This document shows positions 1-12,811 of a stretch of 64,000 nt of DNA, piece after piece. Source of the stretch: Pseudisothecium myosuroides. Taxonomy: Eukaryota > Streptophyta > Bryopsida > Hypnales > Lembophyllaceae. Location: positions 4,092,001-4,156,000 of the forward strand of contig OX637297.1 in NCBI GenBank assembly GCA_951799445.1, given 5' to 3'. The translations under genes and the position numbers were made by a program. Positions within the stretch are counted from its first letter, which is position 1. Every line of letters begins with the position of its first letter. The notes under the pieces were generated by a model that was not told where the DNA came from, made no database searches, and was given only the letters and a program-made list of their open reading frames with translations.

Positions 1-1653
1 TAATGCATCAACTCGGGCTCATCGAGATAATTATTATGCAAACCAATATAGGTCAAGCGCTTACCCTCACAAATGCTTGAAGATCATGCATGACAAAATG
101 GATCATGCAAAAATGGCGTCTCCTATGTTTTCCCACAAGAGCAAGCAACTTGACAGAGTCACGAAATTGTCGGTATCAGTGACGGGAATGATTGCTCATG
201 GACATGGTGATGTCCGTTATGCGCATTATGGTCTTGATATCTTTTTGCACAACTCAAGCTACACGGTGGGGTCATTAGCAAAGCTCTTGTGAGACCTTGA
301 ACTTCCTTCAAAGTATTCTTCTCGAGAATTGTTTATTGGATCGAGCTCTACTCCTCTATTTGAAGTGATTTTGAAAGGAGCTAAAATGTGCAAGTCATCA
401 CTTCAGCCAGAGCCCAAAGTCCCAATTCCACCGATTACCCTTCCTCCGGTTCTCAACATTTAAATGGACAATGCCACAGGAGACAACAAAAACAGGTTTG
501 TATTTGTATTCTGGTCACTCTTGGTTGCGAAAAAGATCTTCTGGGAGGTTTATGTCAGTTTCATGTTGGTGGGGCACACGCATCACAATATCAACGCTTT
601 ATTTGGGAGGTGGATCATGCAGTTGAAGAAGGAGAGCTTTCCTACCATCCCGTCTCTAATGAAGTCTTTCATGGATGTCGATTATGTACCTACAATTCCT
701 CACTTGATTGAGGAGGTGCCAGATTTCAAAGCTTTCATAGAAGGCTTGATTTTGGAAGGGAAAGAAGCACTTGTTGGTCATACAAAGGTGCAACAATTTG
801 AGTTTTATCTCAACTCGGCGGGTGTTTTGATTATGAAGTACAAGAAGAACTGCACTGATAGTGACTGCCTCCCAGAAAAAGGGGGCATCGAATTGTGGCA
901 AAAAGACTCCAAAGGATGGAGTCTATGGCCTCGTGGGCAACTTGTACCTGTGGCCCCCCTTTCTATGCGGCACATGGATGACATTTCAAAGGGTATATCG
1001 GGGTTCATCAAGTATTGAGAGGCATTATGCAATGAAGACGGGATTGGAGAGTACAAGAGATGATTCGAGCATTTGGTGTTCTATTGGCCGGAGGTAAAAG
1101 CAAACTTGAATGAGCCAATTGCACCATCTGAGGCGTTGAACAAAGGTTTCTGGCATTCTACTCGAATCAAAATGACAAAGGAGGATGAACTTGATGACAA
1201 TGGGGAGGTTTGCGAGGAGTTTGCTGAGAATGATATCTTAGTGCACTATAAGAAACCCCTGTTTTAGATGACGAGCCCTAATTTTTTATGACGGATTTTA
1301 GGTGATGTCAATGTTGACAACCCCAAATTTTTATATCAACAAAAATGTACAATGTAACATAAATATTGACAATCCAATGTTTTTATGTCAACATTGATGT
1401 TACGCTGGGCATTTTTGTTGACATAAAATTTTTGGGTTGTCAACATCGACATCACCTAAAATCCGTCATAAAAAATTAGGGCTCGTCACCTAAAACGGGG
1501 GTTTCTTATAGTAGTGGGGCAACGCCGAGATCCCCGTTGTCAACTTTCCGTATCGCGCGTGATGTTTTCGAAGGATATTTTCTTGCAATTTGATCGGCTG
1601 ATGGTAATGTGAAGCCTATATGGATTGCCAGAGCTTTGTCTGATCCTTACTAA
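1..1653 (+). pseudogene. DUF7869-type transposase relic, copy 3 (5' part outside window)
   Basis: The frame carries the same blocks as the better copy at 8,215–11,040: a block around IMHDKMDHAK (77–130), SVTGMIAHGHGDVRYAHYG (about 175–232), MDNATGDNKNRFVFVFWSLL (464–525), and GHTHHNINALFGRW (574–615, copy 1 reads GHTHDDIDAFFGRW), then WIARALSDPY near 1,620–1,650. These are the conserved blocks of the DUF7869 family, probably a DDE-like transposase. It is broken: TGA near 291 at an Arg/Trp position, TAA near 461 where copy 1 has Gln in the same context (LNI-x-MDN), TGA near 1,016 at a Trp position, and a MITE at 1,244–1,513. The second His-Asp-Asp block is also altered (Asp to His/Asn), so it is inactive. 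The N-terminus lies left of the window. Confidence 0.8.
1244..1513. mobile_element. CACTA-type MITE inserted in transposase copy 3
   Basis: This 270-bp element begins CACTATAAGAAACCCC and ends in the inverse sequence (last base changed), with long inverted arms throughout (about 1,244–1,330 against 1,430–1,513). GTG is duplicated on both sides (1,241–1,243 and 1,514–1,516). Removing the element plus one GTG restores the transposase reading (…Ile-Leu-Val-Gly-Gln…), as in the intact copies. A related element lies at 34,023–34,239. It has no coding capacity. Confidence 0.85.
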
Positions 1654-4600
1654 AAATTACAATAGTATTTTGTGTGCCAAATAAGCGACTTATCAAGTTT
1701 GAAGGCTTTTTAATAGTCACAAGTACCGGAATTGGCAACGACATCGAATTTAACAAAAATTTACAACATGGTAGCAGATTGACCAGCGTACCAGGAGCTA
1801 ACGGTGTCCAATTGTTACAAATGAGGAGTCTTTTCTTACTCTCATGAACCTTCTAAACAACCCTGGCTAGTTAGTTTTTTTGAAAAATGCGAATTTCAGT
1901 AGTTGAAATTTTGACTTTTCTTTGGGATTATTGTTAGTGGTTTTTATGAGCATACACGGCTTGGAGATAAGGAGTCAAAGGACTTCCACCCAAATTTGGA
2001 TCTTCTGAGTGCAATGGCGCAATTGATTTTCAATTTTAAGTTGTTCTTTAAAAGATAGAAAGGATTTAGCAGTAGGTTTGACTTGTTGAAGTAATTAGTG
2101 GTAATTCTAAGTTAATCTTTAAATAAAATTTGAAAACTTAGAAATATTTTGGGATTATTCAAAAAATATCTTGAGGTGAATTAGGTTAATTTTTCAAATA
2201 TTTTTGGAAAAAATCCTAGATATTATTTAGACAAGATTTTCTTGCTGAACCAGGCTTGTTTTAGAAGATTTTTGGATTAAACAAAGATTGTTTAGAAATT
2301 ATCTTAGAGTAGATTAGAAAGTATTTTAGAGTTAGTTAGGGTTAGTTTTTGAATAAGAAGACAAATATCTTGCTGTAAATTGAGGTGGTGGGGCCTTCTA
2401 ACAAGTATATAAGGCCCCCCTCCGACGTTTCCAACAATCCCATTTTGCTTATTGATACGCTGCTGAAGTGTGGAAGACCCACACTTCAATTATTGCTTGC
2501 CAATACTTTGTCGGAATTATCTACTGAGGCCAAGAATAAGCCAACTTTTGCTTCAAACTCAGTTGTTTTAATAGAAGACTTGGTAAGAGGACGCGAGGTT
2601 CCTTTTAAACCAACAACCACACTAAAAAATACTATTGGGAGGTTTAGTCTTCCAAAAATTGATACTTTGGCTTAAAATCCTGAAAAAATTGTGATTTGTA
2701 ATACCATATGCGTTAGAAGCTTAAGGTGGTAAAGCTTGACCTTGCCAAAAGATTATAAACTCAAAAATCCAACCAAACTTTGTTGTATAATAGAATTTGG
2801 TATGATTAATTTCTAAATTTTGGTTAAATACTATCATGTATACTTTATTTAGAAATTAAACCTTAGATACTTCAGAATACATTCCTTAATCCCTAATTTT
2901 TGGTTTAAACATTATTACATATACCTCAATTAGGCATTAAAATATTTTTGAAAAAAATTGGATACCTCATTTTACAAGTTTAGTCTAGAGTTGCCTCCGC
3001 ACAGCAAAGTTTTGAACCTTAAAGCTTTTTACCTTTGAAAATTTTGGGAGAAAAACGGTCATTAGATAAGCCTTGGCTTGTTGGAGCTATTTAAATCTAA
3101 GAATTGTCAAGTTGGTTTCATTAAAAAAAAAAAATTTAACCCATAAAAATTAGATAGTCGATTTGCTTTTGTTTTAATTGATCAATTTAGTCTTTGCTTT
3201 ATTTAAATTAATCAAATCAAAATTAGGACCAGCCAGCAATCAGAATTTAGTAACTAGCCGGGTATCAAAAAAGCAAGGCTAGGTATCAAAAAAGTGAGGC
3301 CAAGTATTGGAAGGGAACCAAATCGTGAACAAGAGGACTAAATTGGAAACAAAGGGAGTCTTGGCTTGTACCAACGTGAGACGTGGCATGAGGAGAGCTA
3401 ACAAACTAGCAACGGCCGGAGTCTGAGAGTACTGGGTGAGCGAGCTATTAGATAAGGCAGTTAGGCAGCTTTGAGAAGCCAGGTAGTCCAGGTAAGGTCT
3501 CTTGCCACAAACTGAACTTGAATGCTCTTCTAAAGAACTGAACTTGAATGCTCTTCTAAAGAACTGAACTTGAATTCCTTTTTTCTAAGCTATAAGTTCT
3601 AATTTGTAAAGTTGACATTCAAAACTGACATGAGCAGTCGATTGATTGTCGTAACTACAAGCCATTTTCTTACATAAACATACCACAAATTTGAAGGAGG
3701 AAAGAAGGAGAAAGCGGTTACACACAGTGCAAACAACAATAGGAATGAGAAGGAATTAAGAATTGAAGTAGAAAAGAAGGTTGAACAACCCAAGAAGGAG
3801 TGCTGAATTAATAATGATTTTTGGAAGCATCTAACTGTTCAAAAAAGAATTAATTTTTTTGGATTTTTGTTCCTTTCCTATTCATCTACTATTCATTAGA
3901 AAATTATTCCGATCTTTTTTTATTTTATTATTGAAGAATTTGATCTTTTATCATTAATTACAATTTCGTTGAAAATTAGTTGGTTGAATGTTGTTTTAGT
4001 TTTGCTTTATTAGGCCTAATAAGTCAAATAGGAAAAAACAAAAGTCAACAAATATCTTAGAATAATCCAACCAAACTATTAAACTAATGAATAATAAATA
4101 AATCACCTATTCATTAGACTATTTAGAATTGGATAATTCTAATATTTAAAATTATTATATAAATTGAATGAATTATCAAGGCAAATGTAAATAGGGCCTT
4201 GAAGTTTGTTTGTTTAAGAATTTATTTTAGAACCAATTAGGAAAACATCTAGTATGTAATCCAATTTTTAAAATCCAAAGGATTTGAATTAAATACTTAG
4301 AACAAAAAAATCTTTGTAGGAATTTAGCCTAGGAGAAATGAGGAAGGAAGATTTTCAAAATATTTTAAAATCCCAAATCTTTACCAAATAGGGCAAGAAA
4401 ACTACACACATGATGGAGGGTGATGGTTACTATGAGACCATCATGCTGGTAATTTGCAATGAAGGGATTGTGGCAACTATTGACATAGAGGTATGCTAGT
4501 TTACTATTTACTTTTATTTTTTGAATTAATTTAAAATTAAAATCAGGAAAATAGAAGTTAACACTTAGGTCAGAGTCTTAGAAGTCAAATTAGAATTTAG

Positions 4601-5639
4601 AAAACAATAAGAAATTTTTAGAGGATTCCAAAAACATCTCACACTTAAAAAAATAACCAAAAAATAAGAAAGTTACGAATAGTTGAATTTTAATAGTAAT
4701 ATTTGGATGAGAATTTAGAAACTCCATCCAAAAGAGTCTAAGAAGTTCGGTTAAAATTAGGGTTTTAGGTTAAAGTAGAAGTTATTTTGTCCCTTTAGAC
4801 TAAGAGTAATTTGTGGATGAAGTTTTGACTTACCAATTAAAATAAAAACTTCTTCCATTGATAATTTTTTCTATAAGAAGTTAGTTTTTTTGTGTCTTAC
4901 CTTGTTGCAAAGGTAATTTATTATTTTGCTGCTCAATTATTTAAAAACCTTAAAAATAATAATTTTAGAATAATAACTTAGAATTAGGATTAATTAAAGA
5001 ATAGTTAGGAACCAAAACTTAAAGAATCATTAAAGAATATTTTAAAACTAGGACCAATCAAAAAATCTTTAAAGATTCCAAAATCCACTTTTACTTTTGG
5101 AAATATTTTGTTTTTGAAGGATAAAATCTTGGATGAGATTTGAGTCTAATTTTGGATGAAATTCTCTCATTTAGGCTAAAATTAGAATTAATCTTAAAAA
5201 TTCAGTAGTTAGGGTAACTAATAACTCAACTCTGAAGTTTTGAATTATTTTGAATTGATTTACTATTTTAGTTTAGTAGATGAAGTTTTTTAGCATAAGT
5301 TAAGGGTCAAAATTCATCCTTTAATAACTTTTACCAGAAATCTCAGAATTCAACTTGCTTTACCATTTTGGAAAGAAAAAGTTATATTTTATCAATTTGC
5401 CTAGATATAATTTTAGTTTAGATTAGGTTTTGTTTTCCCTTCATAGTTTGACTTAACCACCAAAATTATAACTTTTTAACGACTGGTGTGTTTTGAAAGT
5501 AATTGAATTTGATAGGATTAACAATAGTATCCATTGCTTGGAAGGCTAAAAATTGGACTAGGATTGACACACCCAGGGTTAATTCCCATTTACAAGCTAC
5601 TAGAGCCCGTGTGCAATTTTCTGACTCAAGGATGGAGTC
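1654..5639. other. AT-rich spacer without a recognisable gene
   Basis: About 4 kb of AT-rich sequence. Short open frames exist (for example 2,385–2,675 plus and 3,599–3,793 minus) but have no motif, conserved block or splice context that I can recognise. The only regular structure I found is a short tandem repeat at 3,510–3,575. The left end of transposon copy 2 should lie here or further left, but I could not find its terminal sequence. Confidence 0.5.
3510..3575. repeat. 26-bp tandem repeat, about 2.5 units
   Basis: Two identical 26-bp units beginning AACTGAACTTGAATGC start at 3,510 and 3,536, followed by a partial unit to 3,575. Confidence 0.85.
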
Positions 5640-7377
5640 GGAAACACTCACACTCAACCTCACGATAATTTTGGTATATTGAAGCCTCGTAAGCGTACGT
5701 TGCAAGCCACCACAACGTTGCAGTGCGCACTTGAGAAGTTGGCAAACCATTTACCACATTGCATGCATACTCTTCCTTTAGGAGAAAAGGTGGTGTCTAT
5801 GGTTTTGTTGTCCACCTTCAAATGAAAGGAGACTATTCCCGAGGTCAACACAGTGAATGTTGTGTTTGGGTTAAAAAAAGTCTCGACTTCTAATATCAGC
5901 AAGATTCAAAAGTTGAACTTCCCTGAATACAATGCCAACAAGCCCGTAGATAATTTTGCGCGCTGCTCAAAATGTGATAGGTTGAACTTTGAAGAGAACC
6001 ATTGTTGCTGGCTTATAATAGGAATGAACCCAATTCTTAGAGAAGCATTTGGCTACAGCTTGGGCGCATTGAGACCAATATTAGGTAAATTGCTACAGGT
6101 CAAGTGCCTACCCTTATGAGTGCTTGGCAATCATACATGACAAAATGGATCATGCTAAAACGGCTTCTCCTATCTTCTTGCACAAGAACAAGCAACTTGA
6201 CAAACTTATGAAATTGCCGGTGTCTGTGACAGGCATGATTGCTTACAGGCACAAAGATGTGCGTTATGCATATTATAGTCTTGATATCTTCCTTTATGAC
6301 TTGAACTATACGGTGGAATTATTAGCAAAGCTCTTGCGAGACATGGAACTAGCCCCAAAATATCCCTCTCGGAAATTATTTGTTGGATTAAACTCTACTC
6401 CTTTGTTTTGTGCGGTCCTATAAAGAGTTGATATGTGCAAGTCATTGCTTTGGCTAGCTTTGGAAGTTGCAATTCCAACAACTCTTCTTCCTCTAGTTTT
6501 GAACGTGCAAAATGGACAACACCATGGGAAACAATAAGAACAGATTTGCGTTGGCATTTTGGTCTCTTTTGGTTGCTAAGAAGATCTTCCATGAAGTTTA
6601 TGTCAGTTTCATGTTGGTTGATTACACGCATGATGACATCAACATTTTGTTCGGGAGATGAAGTATGCAATTGAAAAAAGATAACTTCCCGACCATTTCA
6701 TCCCTCATGAAGTCCTTCATGGATGTGGACTCTGTTCCTATAATTTCTCATCTTATTGAGGAGGTATTAGAAGGCTCGCTTTTGGGAAGGAAGGATGCAC
6801 TTGTTGGCTATACAAAAGCACAACAATTCAAGTTTTATTTGAATGTCGTAGGTCTCCCCATCATAAAGTATAAACAGTAATACACAGATAGTGTTTGGCT
6901 TCCTGAAGAAGATGGGGGAATCAAATTGTGGCAAGGAGATGTCAAAAGACGTAGTCTATGGCCTCATGGAGAGCCACTGTATGTTGTCTACCTTCCAATG
7001 CGTAGTGTTGACGACATTTATAAGGGGTTATCTGGGTTCATCAAATTTTTGGAGGCATTATGGGATGAAGAAGGAAGTGGAGAGTATAGGAGACGGTTTG
7101 AGCATTTGGTGTTCTATTGGCGTGCAGTGAACGCAGCATTGAAGGAGCCGATTGAACCGTCTGCAACTTTGAAGGATGGCTTCTGGCCTTCTTTCCAAAT
7201 TGAAACAACGGAGGGGGAGAAACTGGATGAAGATGGTGAGGTTCATGAAGAGTTTGCCGAGGATGATGCCTTTGTGGGGCAACTCTGCAATTGCCTATTG
7301 CCGTCTTTTTGAGTGGCACGTGATATTTACAAAGAGTATTTTGCCGCCCTTGGACCGGCTAATACAAGACCTATTTA
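5640..7377 (+). pseudogene. DUF7869-type transposase, copy 2, 5' part (split by element A)
   Basis: Homology to copy 1 begins near 5,640 (HDNFGILKPRKRT, then LEKLANHLPHCMHTLP) and runs through SKCDRLNF, IIHDKMDHAKTASP, SVTGMIAYRHKDVRYAYY, the GHTHDDID-like block (here DYTHDDINILFGR near 6,615) and VFYWRAVNAALKEP. At 7,377 the frame is cut by the end of element A, and it resumes at 44,582. Other damage includes TGA near 5,823 at a Trp position, frameshifts around 6,420–6,520, and a missing stretch near 6,760. Homology to the more N-terminal part is not visible, so the copy may be 5'-truncated. It is an inactive host copy that served as the insertion target. Confidence 0.8.
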
Positions 7378-7397
7378 ACATCATATTCATTAAAATG
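7378..7397 (+). repeat. Left terminal inverted repeat of element A
   Basis: ACATCATATTCATTAAAATG, a perfect inverse match to 44,561–44,580 and closely matching the outer end of copy 2 at about 46,019–46,038. It is preceded by ATTTA (7,373–7,377). Confidence 0.85.
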
Positions 7398-8214
7398 GGA
7401 GTTTCGGACCCTCCCAAAATAATATTGTTCATTTCTAGGCCGAGAATTTGAAGTTTAGTGGAAGTAATTTTAAGTTGAGGTTAGTTGGGTGTAGGGATAT
7501 AAGGTATACATTCCATTACAATGGGAGTTCAGGGCTGTCACAGCTCCTCGTACAAACTACGGTTCATCATTATTTTAGTGGTTATCAAATTTTATATAGA
7601 TTCCTATTGTGTTCCCTGTTGGACACCAAGTCATGAGCTAAACGGTTGGTTGTAAGAGGCTATTCATCTCATTTAGGCGGTCCGGGTTTGATTCCCATTG
7701 ACCTTGTATGAGCAGCTATGAGATGTACATGACTTGGTGCTGCTTAGTGAGCTTTGCAGGTAGGAAAGTGGTAACAACCAACCAGCCCCATTCCCAAAAT
7801 TGTGACAAGTGCTTAATGCGTTAACAAAATAAAAAGTGGTCTTACCCACTACCCTTTTTTGCACTTGTATTTAATTTCCAATTTATTTTTAAGGTACACA
7901 CATAACAAAAATGATGTCAATACAGATAGAAATAAATGTAGAATGTAATGGTAAATATATTAAAATACTATGTATAAAAGCACTTGCTCCACAAAGTACT
8001 TTGTACAATATAAAGTAGATGTTCCCATACAAATCAATGAAATCAAATCATTCTTAATATTCCAAAATATACTATCTACTCTATATAAACATATAAAATC
8101 ATATAAAATCATTTGTGGGTATGCAAAGCAAAACCACGAAATAGAACATCAAATAAAAACTATCAAGCGTAGGTTAAAATACTACAAAATATCTCTATAG
8201 TATCCCGTATATAC
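7398..8214 (-). repeat. Subterminal 3' region of element A
   Basis: Non-coding region between the transposase stop and the left end. Read on the minus strand it matches 44,892–46,038, the equivalent region of copy 2, including the block around CAAGTCATGAGCT (near 7,630; inverse near 45,785) and the block around TTTGATTTCATTGATTTGTA (near 8,045 inverse; 45,070). The match spans most of the 0.8 kb with indels, which identifies both as ends of the same family. It ends in the perfect terminal repeat. Confidence 0.75.
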
Positions 8215-11040
8215 TCAATTAGAGGGGCTTGAAGCCAAATTCTCTTTAATAATATCAACCTGAGTCAATGGGATTTTATAAATAGGATCCACTTTGTCCT
8301 TCTTCACCCGAGACTTCCATGCCGTGAGTAGACCTTTTGTGTCTTCCCAGACCGGATCCTCTAATTCGTTCACTCTCCAACGCAATCCTTTGGTAGAGTC
8401 CCATCCACAATAGGATGCCTGGATACCTTGCTCTCGTGCCGTGGGCTTCAAGTATTGAATGAGTACACAATTGGGATGGACTGGATTTGTAAAAGGATTG
8501 GACAAGGCTAGAGCAATCCATACAGGTTTCATATCCTCCGGTCGAAAGGCAACAGGATACCCCTTGTAAACATCACGTGCCATTCGAAAAGACGACAATG
8601 GGCGATTACGGAGTTGCCCCACAAAGGCATCATCCTCAGCAAACTCCTCATGAACTTCACCTTCTTCATCCAGCTCATCCCCCTCTGTTCTTTCAATTCG
8701 AGAAGAAGGCCAGAAGCCATCCCTCAACGCTATAGCCGATTTGATCGGCTCCTTCAAAGCTGCATTTACAACTCGCCAATAGAACACCAAATGTTCAAAA
8801 TGTCTCCTATACTCCCCACTTCCGTCTTCATTGCACAATGCCTCCCAATATTTGATGAACCCAGATAACCCCTTGTAAATGTTGTCCACGCCGCGCATTG
8901 GAAGGTGGACAACATGCACTGGCTCCCCACGAGGCCATAGACTACGTTCTTCGGAATCCTCTTGCCACATTTTGATCCCTCCACCTTCTTGTGGGAGCCA
9001 ATCACTATCCGTGCAATACAGCTTGTACTTCATGATAGGGACACCAGTAGAATTCAAATAAAACTTGAATTGTTGTGCCTTTGTATGGCCAACAAGTGCA
9101 TCCTCCCCTACAAGAAGCGAGCCTTCTATGAACGCTTTGAAATCAGGTACCTCTTCAATAAGATGAGGAATTGTAGGAAGGGAGTCCACATCCATGAAGG
9201 ACTTCATAAGAGATGGGATGGTTGGGAAGTTATCTTTTTTCAATTGCATACTCCATCTCCCAAAGAAGGCGTCAATGTCGTCATGTGTGTGACCGACCAA
9301 CATGAAACTCACATAAACCTTACGAAAGACCTTCTTTGCAACGAGAAGGGACCAAAATGCAAATACAAATCTATTCTGGTTGTCTCCCGTGGCGTTGTCC
9401 ATTTGGATGTTCAAAATCGGAGGAAGACGAGTTCCAACAATTGCAACTTCCGGAGCAGGTCGAAGCGATGACTTGCACATATCAGCTCCTTGCAATACCG
9501 CGCAAAATATAGGAGCTGAGCCCGACCCAACAAACAATTCCCGAGAGGAATACTTTGGAGGCAACTCAAGGTCCCACAAAAGCTTTGCTAACGACCCAAC
9601 CATGTAGTTTGAGTCATGGAGGAAGATATCAAGACCGTAATGTGCGTAACGCACATCACCATGCCCGTGGGCAATCATACCTGTCACAGAGATTGGTAGC
9701 TTCATGAGTCCATTAAGTTGCTTGCTCTTGTGCGAGAAGACAGGAGAAGCAGTTTTAGCATGATCCATTTTGTCATGCATGATTGTCAAGCACTCATGAC
9801 AATATGCACTTGACGCGTAGCGATTGGCATAGTATTGATCTCAACGTACTTGAGCTGTAGCCAAATGTTTTTCCAAGATTTGGCTCCATTTCTGTTGTAA
9901 GCCAGCAACGGCGGTCCTCTTGAGAGTCTTCAATCTATCACATTTTGCGCAATGTGCAAAGTTATCTCCAGGCTTCTTGGCATTGTATTCAAGGAAGTTC
10001 AATTTCCTGATCTTGCTGATATTAGAAACAGAGACTTCCTTTAACCCAAACACAGCGTTCGCTGTGTTGACCTCGGGAATAGTCTCCTTCCATTTGAAGG
10101 TGACCGGCAAAATCTTTGACACCACCTTCTCTCCTGAAGGAAGAGTGTGAGAGCGATGCGGCATATGGTCCGCCAACTTCTCAAGGACACACTTCAACGT
10201 AGCGGTGGCCTTCGTATGTTTGCTAGGCTTGAGCGTGCCCAAGTTACCGTGACGTTGAGCTTGTTCACCTTTGGCAGTAAATCCTTGGAAATGGTGGAAG
10301 GTGCTCTCCGAGACATCAGCAATATGCCGCCATGCCGCCAAACAAACATTGATCCCTTCGATGGTGACTACCCTCTTGCCTTCACCATTACGATGGATCT
10401 GGCGATGTACATCCAACTTCATGTGGTACCGGAATTTGAAAGTGGAGTTCTAGTACATATGTTCTCGAAGCGCTTGAATCTTCGCCCTTGGAAAAGGTTG
10501 ACCGCAGTTCTTTGAGCAACACGTTTTGCTCAAAACTAAATTAATCAATGCTTGGGTGAGCAATGTCTTGGCCTTCGCACAAGTTTGAATAGAAGGGTTT
10601 CTGACGACGCTTGCATATGGTCTACACCTAGAGGAGGATGCTTGTAAGAGGCTGGCTTGTCAACAGTTGTACTCGTCCCTAAGGTCGTGGTCGTGTAGGC
10701 TTGCCCCATTTAAGTATACATGTTTAGTCGGCCATTCTCGTAAAGAGTACCTCCAATCATCAGGAATGACATCAACAACCACGGACTTTGAGCTTTGGAC
10801 GGCAATAAGGGAATCTCCCAAGGGACCATCAAAACCAATAACGAGGTCAGAATTAACGCTGTGACAAATTCCCTCCACTACTACCACACTAGCCGCGTTG
10901 TGTAGGGTGACCACCTTTGTAATCCAGAGATGTTGTGGGATGCCTTCACAGTCAAGAATATCGAGAACATCTTCAGCCACATTGTTGATCTCTCCTTCAT
11001 CGGAAGAGTGCTCTGGTACCACTTGCCTTGCAGCCTCCAT
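8215..11040 (-). pseudogene. DUF7869-type DDE-like transposase of element A (copy 1), single exon with three in-frame stops
   Basis: One frame of 942 codons runs from ATG at 11,040 to TGA at 8,215–8,217 without a frameshift, interrupted by TGA (10,660–10,662), TAG (10,450–10,452) and TGA (9,841–9,843). At 9,841 copy 3 has CGA, so C-to-T is the likely change. Conserved blocks in order: Cys cluster CCSKNCGQPF, second Cys pair HCAKCDRLK, IMHDKMDHAK, TGMIAHGHGDVRYAHYG, QMDNATGDNQNRF, and GHTHDDIDAFFGRW. The Asp residues in the last three acidic blocks are candidates for a DDE/RNase H-like triad; this is inference. DUF7869 proteins are typical of eukaryotic transposon-like gene families. Its 3' side abuts the element end, the usual place for a transposase. 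About 70% of the protein from 9,789 onward is uninterrupted. Confidence 0.85.
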
Positions 11041-11129
11041 AATATCTGCGTATGGACCACATAAACATCAGTGACTGATATGACAGTGTGTACCAATTCC
11101 AATTCCAACATGCACAAACATCCAGTCAT

Positions 11130-11678
11130 GTAACTCAACTCAAGTCGACTTGAATATCCCTATAATAAGTAAGAAACTAGTATCCACTAACATAGAATTT
11201 GAAAATGATTATTGGTGAACACCAATCATGAATACAACAAATAATTATCACTCTGCAGCCTCGGATGCGACGTGGGAACACACTACAAATTACTTGCAAT
11301 CGCAAGTTTCCATTACAATATAACCGAACAATAAAAATAGATTACACTCAATTCCAAAACCAATGTACCCTCACTTCAACTCGAGGCGAGTTGAATTATA
11401 AGTCCCCTCACAAGAGTTTGACGAAGTATGACTCAAGTTAAGCTAGAACTCTATACAAAGTTCCAGTATCATGAACGTCAATTGTTGATAATTAGTAGAG
11501 TAATTCAAATTCAGTCAAACCAATATGAACTATGGCAACACAACCCCCCATTCTGTAGTTTAACTCGAATCAAGTTAAATTACCATTACAAATGCTGTAA
11601 TATGCAATTTAAATAGTAATTACTGAGAATATCTATACATAATCCATGTTCCTCATTTTAACTGGAACCAAGATCAAT
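11130..11678. repeat. Scattered motif A palindromes upstream of transposase copy 1
   Basis: Motif A, an imperfect to perfect palindrome with core TCAACTCG-nnn-CGAGTTGA, appears near 11,140 (degenerate), at 11,375–11,395 (nearly perfect) and at 11,559. Weaker units at 11,608 and 11,657 continue at 49-bp steps. No gene is visible. It lies directly 5' of the transposase and may include its promoter. Confidence 0.7.
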
Positions 11679-12486
11679 ATCCACTTGCACCATGTTAAAT
11701 TACAACTATTCAACCACCTATATTCAGTTTAACTTGTACCATGATAAATTACCATTATGCAGTCCCCTACGTGCAATTCAACTCGCACCAAGTTAAATTA
11801 CCATTATGCAGTCTTCTATCTGCAGTTTCACTTGCACCTTGTTAAATTACCAATATCCATTCCTCTCTCTGCAGTTTAACATGTACCATGTTAAATTACC
11901 ATTATGCTGTCTCCTATCTGTAATTCAACTCGCACCAAGTTAAATAACAACTATTTAACCCCATATCTTCAATTTGACCTGAACCTTGATAAATTACCAT
12001 TATGCAGTCCCCTACCTTCATTTCAACTCGAACCATGTTAAATGACCATTATGCAATCCCTTATCTGCAGTTCAACTCGAACCATGTTAAATTACCACTG
12101 AGCAGTCCACAATTTGCATTTTAACTCAAACCATGTTAAATTACCATTATGCAGTCCCTTCTTTGTAGTTCAACTCGAACCATGTTAAATTACCATTGGG
12201 CAGTCCCAAATTTCCAGTTTAACTCGAACCATGTTAAATTACCATTATGCAGTCCCTTATCTGCAATTCAACTTGAACCATGTTAAATTACCATTGAGCA
12301 GTCCCGAATTTGCAGTTTAACTCGAGCTATGTTAAATTACCATTATGCAGTCAATAATCTGCAGTTCAACTTGAACCATGTTGAATTACCATTGTGCAAT
12401 CCCCAATCTACAATTCAACTCGGATTGAGTTAAATTTCCATTACGTAGTTTGATATCTGCAGTTTAACTTGCAGCATGTTAAATCA
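11679..12486. repeat. Motif A tandem array, 17 units of exactly 49 bp
   Basis: Units start at 11,679, 11,728, 11,777, 11,826, 11,875, 11,924, 11,973, 12,022, 12,071, 12,120, 12,169, 12,218, 12,267, 12,316, 12,365, 12,414 and 12,463, so every step is 49 bp. Each unit has a degenerate motif A half-palindrome (TTCAACTCGAACCATGTTAA type) followed by a tail like ACCATTATGCAGTCCC. Units differ at many bases but not in length. The array stops where the CACTA-like element begins (12,490), and more motif A copies appear beyond it at 28,328. Confidence 0.9.
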
Positions 12487-12811
12487 CCGCACTACTTTAA
12501 GAAACCGGTGTTTTTGGAGACGCTAGAAAATAACAGGACATGTTGCCAACGACATCAGCATGTCAAAAACTGTGAGGCATATGCTGCTTCAATTTTGTGG
12601 AATATGTGGGCTAACGTGTATATGTCAGTTGCATAACGAGGTCCTCTTGGAATGAACAATCATGTTTTATAGAACGTCTAGAATAGGATGGGTTTGTTTG
12701 TCTACCACATTGCAATGAGCATGACTTTGCCACGTTGGCAAGGGATTTACCTTTAACCATGGATAATTCACCTTTTTTTTAAAACTTACTATGAACTCAT
12801 GTAAAAATCAG

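Noticed and set aside
4619..4645. TAGAGG followed by ACATC as the left end of copy 2
   Set aside because: The TAGAGG matches the flank at 46,039, but the terminal ACATCATATTC is not adjacent; likely chance.
11679..12486. CRISPR-like array (regular repeats with variable parts)
   Set aside because: Units are 49 bp with drift over the whole unit, not identical repeats with unique spacers; the context is a eukaryotic transposon with introns and no cas genes.
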